A DNA stretch of 64,000 nt, taken from contig JAJEKV010000078.1 in assembly GCA_021234155.1 (NCBI GenBank), positions 4,065,225 through 4,129,224 on the forward strand, given 5' to 3'. The DNA is from Isoetes taiwanensis (Eukaryota > Streptophyta > Lycopodiopsida > Isoetales > Isoetaceae). A program made the translations under genes and the position numbers. The notes below the pieces were generated by a model, which was not told where the DNA came from, searched no databases, and saw nothing but the letters and a program-made list of their open reading frames with translations. Below are positions 55,597-64,000 of this stretch, in pieces (the first letter of the stretch is position 1; the number at the start of each line of letters is the position of its first letter).

Positions 55597-58500
55597 ATGT
55601 CGGATTTCGCAACTTCGACCCACCGGGGACAATGGGTCCTTTCGCAAAATGAAGTTGTTCGTATTCTGTTCCTTCTCCTACTAGCTTAAATTTAATGCTA
55701 AGCGTTCAATGTACAATCCTTTCCCCTGCTTTAATTGTTCCTTACAGAAGGAAATGTACTTGACATTGTTTTTAATCTAATCCCAAACCCCGGATTCTGT
55801 TTGGAAAGCATCCATTATAACATCCGCTTCTTCTGGAATGTATTATACAATTGCACAATTTAGCATTATAACATGTTATTATTATTATTATTTTTTAATT
55901 GAATCAACATTGCATCTGCAGATGCAAAAGATTGAAGCAGCAAATCAACGTGCAGTTCAGGCTCTTCATGAGGTGTGTTTCACAAAACTTGTGCCATCAT
56001 TGTGTTTTGGTAACTAGGATAGCAGTGGCTCAAATCACTTTGCATTACAATGCCTTGCATATCCTCTTGGTTTTTATTAACAAGGATATGCACATGTATG
56101 TTTTAAGGAGTTTAATGTTTGTCCATGACATGCAATTGTGCTTTCACTTACAGAAGGATGAATTTTCTTTTACAGTATGGATCGACTCGGTTGGACATTC
56201 AGGCAGATGGATCCTTGGCATATCCTGTAGCACTGTCTGAGAATGGTGAAAACCGCAATTTGAAGTGCTTGTTGTTTAAGGTATATAGGCTAAATTTGTG
56301 GAATGTGCTTACTAGGTACTGAAAAGAAAAAAGGACTTCCTGCGCCGTTGAGTGTTCAAGAGGAAAAACTTATCTGCAGATTTTATGAACAAAAAATACA
56401 AGAAGTTTGTGCGGCATTCGCGTTCCCAAATAAGATCCAGGTAAGACAATAGCTGATTGTCTTTTATATAGGTTATATGAAGCGGCTTAACCACTGTAAT
56501 TTTGATTGAACGGCGTAGTTTGTTTTTCTCTGCCTACTGCTATTATATACTTCAAGCGTTTCTACATAAACCATCTGGTTATGGAACCTAATCCTAAGCA
56601 TATCATGTAAGCTATCTTTTACAAACTCGTAGAGTAGAATATGTACCAAAGAAGCATGCTCTTATACTATACCTTTCAGCGTAGCCCCATGGCTGCTAAA
56701 GCTAAATTGCTATGGACAGTATTTCCCCTAGCAAAATTGTGGATTGATTCTTCATGTGACAAATGGGAGGAAGCACTTGCAGATGTCCGAATGCTACAAT
56801 TGTATGGACCATCTCTAGGCGGTATAAATCAGAGCTTTTGGACCAACTGAGTCTGACATGTGTTTCAATGGCCAGGCACATAGCTGTGAATAATAAGTAC
56901 CATTACAGTGACTAATAGCAATTGGCGTAGCTCAGAAACTTCAGGATCGGATGACATAGGAAGATCTGCTAAATAAGACAGTTAACATTCTTGATTGGAA
57001 GACTCCATGGGTGTTTATCTGATATCTGGTTTCTGGCAAGAGTGTTTGCAACTTGGGCTGCAATTTACCTGATTATCTGCAAACTTGGGTGTTTATCTGA
57101 TTATTTGCATATCCTTGGATGTAAACTTGCTCAATCTAATGGTTGAGATAAAGAGATGAGGTAATCAATGCCAACCATTTGCCCTTCTTGGCCCGAATTG
57201 AATTCATTGACATGCACAATTTCTCAACTGAATTTGAAAAACCAGCTTTTGCCTGGCATCCTGTTTCTAAGTTTCCTAGTTTGACCAGCATGTGCAGGGC
57301 AAGGAAGTAGGCGCATGGATAGTTGTTCCTTTTATACAGAAAATGCATAACCTCGCAGCAGGGCCAAAATACCTTTCATGGCTCACCTTCATTTCCTCAA
57401 AAGGACGGAAGACATTAAAGAATGCTTTTTATGCAATGGCCTATCATTAGGCTCTCTCAATGGGATTCAATTTTGAATAGCTGCTCCATGATATTTAGAT
57501 ACCCATTCAACAACAAAGTTGGATATGCCATTAGACAATCTAGACAGGCAGGGTGCAGCGAGCAGCTAGACCTAAGATTGATTGCTCAAAGATGACATGC
57601 GGATTGCGTCATTGAATGTTGAATCTGAAGTGCACTTCATGTTCACTTGCCCATTTTTCTATGAAATATGAGGCAGGTTCTATTGCTCCTCTTCATGAGG
57701 CTACATCCCTACCAAAGCTCATCAGATATGAGGATAAGAATGTGTAGCACTCTACATGCATCAAAAGACCTAATATTGAAACAATCGGCTGAAGAACGTT
57801 AATGCAAGAATATTGAGCAGAAAATTTGTTAGGATGCAAAAGGTGGTAATTCCCTTTTTTGTTGGCAGTGATAAACGCAAGAAATGGAAGTCTTGCCCAC
57901 TATGTGCACAACTTGGTGCCAACATTTTGTCTTACACAAACTGTCTAACTATGGATTAACCATTGGCCCTTTGGTTTGTACTCTAACGATCCCCTTTAAG
58001 CTAAATGATAATCAGCTTATCCTTGCTGCTATTGAAATCTTCATTAAATACCTAGCTAGAGGAATGCTTGCTGAACACCTTCCATGTACGATAATGTGCA
58101 CTTGTCAGCCTAACACCCTGCGAGAACTTGAAAGGATTCTCAATCTTGTGGATCAAGAAGACCTGAGACGACTGCTCTCCTGAGCAGTTAGTTGACTATC
58201 AAACGTAGTTGCTCCTCCTGAGCAGATATTAATGCTTCTCCAGTTGATCTAATGTCAACATATTTTTTCTTAAATTGCAGTCTCACTATCAGGTTATTCA
58301 ACTGTCCATCGTGGCAATTCTGCCACGACCTTGAGCACAAATAGTAATCCTGCCTTGCATATCAACATGCACTCTCGATTTGCTTGTAAAGGATTTGATA
58401 TCTTGTTGAATAATCTGAAAGGCTAGAGCAGGAAAAAAAAGAAAGAAAGATTTATTAACGTCTATGGAAGATATGGCATGATTTTGGCTGATCTCCAAGA

Positions 58501-61500
58501 CGCTAAAATTAAGACAAACAATTTGTAAAATTCAACCGAAGATTCCTAGGAAGCCATCCTAGATGCTCCAAGGAATGCTCTCATATCAGCGTTCGGCCTT
58601 TTTTGAACCCTATCTTGTTTTCTCTTCTGAACAAATTGTTTATACTTCTATTTTGCTGCCATCTTAAGCTGGTCACTCTTTTAATATCATGAAGTATCTT
58701 TGGGAGCTGTATATTGTTCCAACCAGTGATGACTCTTCATCAACAAGGAAGAATGAAGTAATTTCTGTTTCCTTGGCTTTGCGGGCTGTTTCTATTTTTG
58801 AGGATATTCCTTCTTTTCTGAGCAAGCTCATGAACAAATAAGGATACACATTTTTGCTCATAGAACTTCATAAGTTGCTTAATGTTGTTGGATGTCTGAA
58901 AAGACAATGGTATCTTCCTCTTATGATGTAATAGGCAGGGCTGGTAAAGATGAAATGTTCCTGCGGCTCCACCATGTCCATATTGCAGAGAGTGCATTTC
59001 CTATCCTCCTGGCTAAAATGCTTAGCACGCCTCAGCTCAATTTCTGTACTGTCCCATTGAGAGATATGCAAGAAAATTTAGGCACATTTTTAGGGTTGTA
59101 AGATTGCCTTACTACTAAATAAACTAATTTGGCTTATCTAAATACACATTTAGTCATGCATGATAACACTTATCAACATTCTAACTATCTAACTAACCAT
59201 TTACATTTCAGTTTTTGGCCTTAATTGAAACCGCATGTTGCTCTGTGAACTGTATGTTCCCAAGAATAGCATTCATTTGTACATATATCACCAAAATTTG
59301 TTGTAGAAGCAGCCTTACATGTGTTGGCCAAAACTATCATGCCATACCAACCACGTGCATGTCGGCATCAGCTAGTAGGTGAGAACTTTGAGCATCAAAG
59401 GTGTAATATAGGTGCTTATCTAAAATAAAATGCAGTGTGTGAGCATTGAAACCCTCTTTATGGATTTCCCCATGTATTAGATTCTGTGGGGTTTGAAACA
59501 TAAATGTTTAGAGTTATACATCACCGTATGAGCTAAGATGTTAAATGAAGCAACTTAAGTTCATTCATCTGCATTGCACCACCATATGAACTAAGGCGCT
59601 ATCCAGATCATTCATCTGCATTGATAGCGCTTTAGAAGCCAGCACCATTGTCAATAATGTTTATATGCAAATGACCAATCTTGACATGTAACTCTTTTGG
59701 CACCTCATTCAGGTTGACATGCATATACATATCTTGTAAGGTAGAAGAGTTCCATGTCTCTGCGGAGGAATTGGGGAAAGGAATTCAACAGGATCATCAA
59801 GTTGTTCTGTCACATGAATTAACTCTTCTCCAGGTAATGCTCTCTTATGTTGTTGAGACACATATTGAAAGGTTTCTTATTTACGGTAATTCTTGTTTCT
59901 TTTTGCCGCAGGCTCTCGATTTTAACCTGATTGTGTACCCACCTTACAGGCCATTGGAGGGTTTTATATACGATTTGATGGTTAGTTGTAAAGTATTAGC
60001 ATGGATGACTAAGTTTGATGTCACTGAATAGGTCTTGTCATTTTAGAAATGTAAAATCAAAATATAATATTGTGTATTTTATTTGCAGTCATTATTTGGA
60101 GGGCAAAATGGAGAAAAGTCGAAAAAAATTCAGGTATACAATCTAATATTTCTATCGCAATAAGTAACATTGATGGTTCCAACATTGGTTATGTCGGCTG
60201 CTGCATAAGATATTGGATCAGTGAAGTATGCACTTGCAAACGCTCATGAATTAAAGAACTAAGAGTGCTAGAGGATTACTGCAACATATTAAGCTTCACA
60301 ATAGATTACCCTCTAAGGGTCAGGCATTTTGACCCATTTTTCAGAAATAAAATCTCAAGTTTCTAAAGCTTTTAATTAATATGTTTTTCGGGTCCTTTAT
60401 CTGGAAACCAGGTTTTATTGTAGTAATAGTATGGTCATTGCAGGAGCTTCATGAAGCAGCGAAATTTCAAGTGGATTTGATACTTCTTACAGACTGTCCC
60501 CTTCTTTTCCTCCTGGACAGGTTCGTGGAGATGTTTGTATCAATCAATTCTCATCAAGGATATGTTTTAAAGAAAGAAACTAATGGAGTTTCCTGTTTTT
60601 TCTAGATTTTTCTAATTTTCCCTATTTTATCATGAAGCTAGCACTTGCGGCCCTGCGGCGAGCAAATTTGCAAGAAAATGCAATTGGTTTTGAAAGGTAG
60701 AAAAACGGTTATCACTGGACTGTTGTATATCATTTCTTACTTATATGCAGTGTGTTTTTCTTGTTCATTTATGCACTAACAACTAGAATCAGTTATCGTG
60801 TATTATGTTCAGGTATTTAAAAAGCTTAACAGATAGGAAACAAAGCAACCATTCATTAACAGAGCTCTTTAGAGCCTTGGATTCTATCACGCTGTGGTAT
60901 GATATTGAGTTGTGCATCTGCATTATGAAGTTGCATGAGTTGAATCAAACATTGGCCATATTCTGCAGGTTGATGTAGGTAAGCAGCCTAAGCAGGATGC
61001 AATGAGCCGACTAGGGTGTAAGTTGAGGAACTATCGCCACCCAGAGCTGCAAGAGGAGTATGTTTGCCATCCTCAAATTATAGAAAAAACAAATCAACTT
61101 GTGGTGATAGAGTCTAAGAATGTTATTCTATTTTGGAGCATCATGGCACTGCCAAATTACTTGAATAGTGGGCAGTAATCTTGAAGACTTCAGGAACTAT
61201 TATACATGCTTTATTTTTTTCAATGCAAGCTAAATTAATCACGTATGTTTTAATAGATGGACTATGATAATGGGGATTATTCAGCCGAGGATAATTTGTA
61301 GGTGCCCTTAGTAGACTTTGACATTTTGGTGTAAAACAAGTGGTATTTTTAGCTTTCTCGACGTTTTCTGCCGTAACTAGATGGTGGTTGGTATTTTAAC
61401 TTTGTAGATGTTTTACTTGCTGAAAAATTTCTGCTAACTAGATTATTTTTTTTTTTTTTGATTGATGGGAATTGACTGTCTTTGTAGAAGTAGGAAACGA

Positions 61501-61575
61501 GACAAGAAAGGAAAACACAAATTGAAGCAAACGTCTCAGGATGAAAATCAAATAACAGATTCATCACCCATGTAA
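55597..61575 (+). CDS. CYCH1: Cyclin H (CDK-activating kinase / TFIIH cyclin), 13 exons
   Basis: Regulatory subunit of the CDK-activating kinase and of TFIIH in plants; nuclear. Exons: 1 55597-55653 ([19 protein letters not shown]); 2 55922-55972 ([11 protein letters not shown]); 3 56176-56245 ([17 protein letters not shown]); 4 56316-56440 ([20 protein letters not shown]); 5 about 56533-56606 ([20 protein letters not shown]); 6 59713-59833 ([29 protein letters not shown]); 7 59912-59980 ([20 protein letters not shown]); 8 60089-60133; 9 60444-60520 ([20 protein letters not shown]); 10 60638-60696 ([20 protein letters not shown]); 11 60813-~60896; 12 60969-61057; 13 61488-61575 (lysine-rich tail, TAA). 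About 330 residues, normal for the family. Three defects: no AG before exon 5, a lost base at the end of exon 9 (expected PPGQ), and exons 11/12 out of phase. Exon 1 donor is tentative. Intron 5 is 3.1 kb with transposon fragments. Confidence 0.88.
57410..57860 (+). pseudogene. Transposon protein fragment in cyclin H intron 5, plus strand
   Basis: In broken frame: RLSQWDS (57450), then [17 protein letters not shown] and GRFYC (57622-57683). The pattern C-x2-C ... E-x2-HF-x-F-x-C-x2-(Y/F) is the zinc-binding end of LINE-type reverse transcriptases. A related copy lies in opposite orientation at 58670-59085. Confidence 0.5.
58670..59085 (-). pseudogene. Transposon protein fragment in cyclin H intron 5, minus strand
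   Basis: Minus-strand frame 59071-58868 reads [52 protein letters not shown]. It shares SQWDS, VE..EHF.F and RGR(F/Y).C with the plus-strand fragment at 57410-57860. Continuation in another frame: [20 protein letters not shown] (58880-58800). Confidence 0.55.
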
Positions 61576-63365
61576 GATATATAGGATGATACTGTTTCCA
61601 TCAAGCCTCCATTCGTTGTGCTTGGGTTTTATAACGTTATATATTTGATGTTGCAGGTTAACAAATTCTCAAGATATCAAACTATGATCCGGTAATCCTT
61701 GCATCGAGCACATCTTCTCAGAGGCCACACAGTCTGTAAGAAGGTAAACTGATTGCTTCATTACTCCTTCATGGATGCGACAAATCATTTTTGAAATTTT
61801 TTATCAGCATCATGCAGCAAATTATCCCGTACCTTTAACATCTGATATTCTTGTGTGCTTACAGACTTATTAAATGAGCAATATACATCAATATTAAAAG
61901 TACCAAGCCATCACAACGCACCAGAGGCTTTATGGCATCAAACGATTCTTTCAAATGTTTTTATCTTGTCATTTATCTTATAGAAGATGACACTGGGAAT
62001 AACTCTTAAAGAAGATCTGATTGTAATCAGATAGTTTGTTAAGCTGCTCAATTCATTTAAATAAGAATGACTTTTGCAAAAGTGACGAGGACCAAAAATT
62101 TGCTGAATCATTTTATCCTTGCATTTATTAGTTCTTCAACTTATTGATGGTCGCATCATCTTCAAAACGAGATTGTCAATGATACAGCTTATAGGCAGTT
62201 TATATACAAGGCTAGCTGACGGCATTGGAAAACCAGTAACAAATGTAATGATTTTAGTGGTACTAACTTCGATTTTAACAATAAGCCAACAAGATACATT
62301 TGCGTCTATTGTGGCTTAGATAATTTCTAAGTGCTAGGTAACCGCCGGTTTTTGGGGTTTCCGGTGGGTAAACTGGACAGCAGTGCCGCTGCCAGCGGTG
62401 CCGCTGCCAGCGGTGTTACTGCCTGCCCGGTTTACCCGCTGGAAATCCCAAAAACCAGGCGGGCGGAAGCCGCCGTTGGGGAAATTTCGTTCTTGGGATT
62501 CTTGGGATTCATGAATTATGTTTGTTTTACAAAGGCTATAGAAAACAAGACAATGTAATTGCAGATAGGTTAGAAAGCTTTAGCATATGAAGGATATGCA
62601 ATGAAATCTGAGGACTAGTTCTCAATAATGCGTAAAATCACATTTTCTAAGAACAAAAACCTAGTTTTGAGCTACACATCTGCGTAATAACTAAGCCCGC
62701 AAGGCACACAGCAGGGGATATAATAAGACACCCGAACGTGAAAACTATATCTTTCTCATCGTACCAAGGGTATGAGGGAATATGTCGAGCTTGGAAATAA
62801 AGCATTATGGATTAACAAAATTTTAGCAATTTACGCTCTTGCACATGCATTTTTCGTTCGCAGCTTTTATGTTCTAATGAGGCCTTTTTTCCACGACCAT
62901 CTTGTCTTATTTTTTATTAGATTTGGTTGGTCCAAGTCAGCATTTAAGACATGACAGGTTTTCCACGACAATTTTTAAGACATGTCGTAAACCTCTTCTG
63001 TACAACCTTGCAGTCTTATTTTCTTCCGGGGGATTTTCCCCGTCGCAAAATAAGACAGCATTCTTGCACCAATCACAGCTCAAATTCGCCGCAATTCAAG
63101 GGTGTCGCAAAAAAAGGTGTCTTCAAGCGTGAGCCATGTTCGTTCTTGAAGCCGTGATTTTTGAAGTCAGAAACATGCAAACGTGTCGGATTCAAGCCCG
63201 GAACCTTCAAGCTGTGTCGAAAATCAGATCCTTAAGAAGGATTTTCAATCTTCCGGCAGTGGAGTAGATATAATGATTAGTACTGTCGCTAGAATATCCG
63301 AAGGTTCGTGAAGGAAGGGAGACCCTAGAACCAACCGAAAACCCCCTTCACTGCGTCTGAGAGAG
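61576..63365. other. Downstream of cyclin H, no gene recognised
   Basis: AT-rich non-coding sequence, with the foldback at 62342-62466. 62930-63250 has short palindromic words (AAGACATGTCGT, GACATG). If the third H3-bearing element follows the layout of A and B, its 5' LTR end and first promoter should lie here, but I cannot find the LTR boundary or a primer site. Confidence 0.4.
62342..62466. repeat. Foldback (inverted repeat) element
   Basis: Left arm CGGTTTTTGGGGTTTCCGGT...GGGTAAACTGG pairs with right arm CCGGTTTACCCGCTGG...AAATCCCAAAAACC, about 40 bp each with a few mismatches. The loop is two direct copies of TGCCGCTGCCAGCGG. It resembles a small foldback/MITE-type element. Confidence 0.75.
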
Positions 63366-63677
63366 TGGAAGAGGGTCCACAAGAGGCACAATTCGAAGCA
63401 CGTGCAAGACTTCCGGGAGATCTGACACTTTCAACAGTGCACTAACCTTTTGATCCGACAGGCATTTTTTGAACGACTGCTTCGAGAGGTAATGCAAGAT
63501 TTTAAGACAGACTATCAGGTCACACCCCTGATGGTCCGGACATGATAGGAAGCAGCAGAAATGATCCTATGTGCCATCCACGCTAAAAGAGTCACGGCGA
63601 TGCCTACGGACTTGAACCTAGCACGGAGAATTAGAAAGGACAAAAATTTAGGAGTTTTTTGTAATTTTTTGACTTGA
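63366..63677 (+). pseudogene. Third histone H3-like fold, diverged element
   Basis: One frame from 63366 to TGA 63675 reads an H3 fold with three internal stops: VHKRHNSKHVQDFREI, stop (63423), HFQQCTNLLIRQAFFERLLR, EVMQDFKTDYQVTPLMV, two stops (63539, 63542), EAAEM, a deletion of about 10 residues in helix 2, then [20 protein letters not shown] and IRKDKN. Differs from A and B in many residues and is closer to canonical H3 in places ([14 protein letters not shown]). A 197-bp-spaced repeat pair follows, as after the H3 genes of A and B. The rest of the element runs past the window end. Confidence 0.82.
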
Positions 63678-63750
63678 AATGTACTAAAACTTTTTATTCA
63701 ATGTAATGATGTTAAAAAATTTCCTTAAAAAGCAAAAAATGAGTGACTCC

Positions 63751-64000
63751 GGTCACTCCGTGCCAAACGCATTTCCGAGAGCCTTGGAAAGGCCATCCGC
63801 GTGGAGTAAGCAGATTTTGATAGAAATTTGCTTGTGATGGACATGTAGTAAGAAAAGTGCTAAATAGACTAATTTCGATCAAATAATATGTTTTAGTAAC
63901 TTACATAGTCAAATCAACAACTTTTTGGCAAAAAGGAGCCAATTTTCGGTCACTCTACGCCCAAATGCATTTCGAGAGTCTCGAGAAAGGCCATCAACGC
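63751..64000. repeat. Repeat pair after third H3 copy
   Basis: Two units starting GGTCACTC at 63751 and 63948 (197 bp apart). Both read GGTCACTC..CG..CAAA.GCATTTC.GAGAG and AAAGGCCATC. The first may fold weakly (ACTCCGTGC with GCGTGGAGT); the second is cut by the window end. Sequence differs from the GTCTC hairpins, but place and spacing are alike. Confidence 0.7.

Overview
The window is nuclear DNA of a land plant. The support is a split CYCH-type cyclin H gene with GT-AG introns, Ty1/copia elements primed by the initiator-tRNA-Met sequence TGGTATCAGAGC, a chromodomain Ty3/gypsy family, and telo-box motifs (AAACCCTA). I cannot place the species; a large repeat-rich genome such as a fern, lycophyte, gymnosperm or bryophyte would fit. 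About 85% of the window is transposable elements, many inserted into one another.

Layout. Copia element D (193-40633; TSD ATTTT) is the outer shell. Element A, a 13-kb chromovirus (825-31140; TSD CTTGG), interrupts its gag. A has a 3.9-kb insert of Pack-like appearance in its 5' LTR (1290-5160) and a second copy of its own family, element B (8461-21551; TSD ATGTT/ATGTC), inside its internal region. A second copia, element C (32176-37449, minus strand, TSD AGTGG), sits in D's protease/integrase interval. After D come a degenerate copia E (43490-47522), a gypsy gag F (47750-50700) cut by a LINE 3' end, a minus-strand pogo/CENP-B-like transposase gene (51208-54803) cut by a 1.95-kb LINE copy with 17-bp TSDs, the cyclin H gene (55597-61575, 13 exons), and the start of a third, diverged member of the A/B family (about 63366 to the window end).

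Main result. The A/B chromovirus carries a histone H3-like gene between its 5' LTR and its gag. In both copies the reading starts with the H3 tail (MART/MAST..., ARTKQT-like), continues through a roughly 300-residue acidic/coiled-coil linker, and ends with a complete H3 histone fold finishing IKGERP. A second accessory ORF of unknown function ('ORF-X') follows. Each accessory gene has its own TATA box (TATAAATAG), preceded by a pair of GTCTC...GAGAC hairpins spaced about 197-209 bp apart. Gag, protease, RT, RNase H and integrase with a C-terminal chromodomain follow. The element therefore encodes both a chromodomain (H3-tail reader family) and its own H3-like protein. A third H3-fold copy, without frameshifts but with stop codons, lies beyond the cyclin gene and is followed by a repeat pair at the same 197-bp spacing. 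I know of no described retrotransposon with this gene content, but I could not search.

The A and B copies contain many one- to few-base indels, much more than copia D or C. Some or all of these could be consensus errors at methylated cytosines rather than real decay, so the coding state of the H3 gene should be judged from accurate reads.
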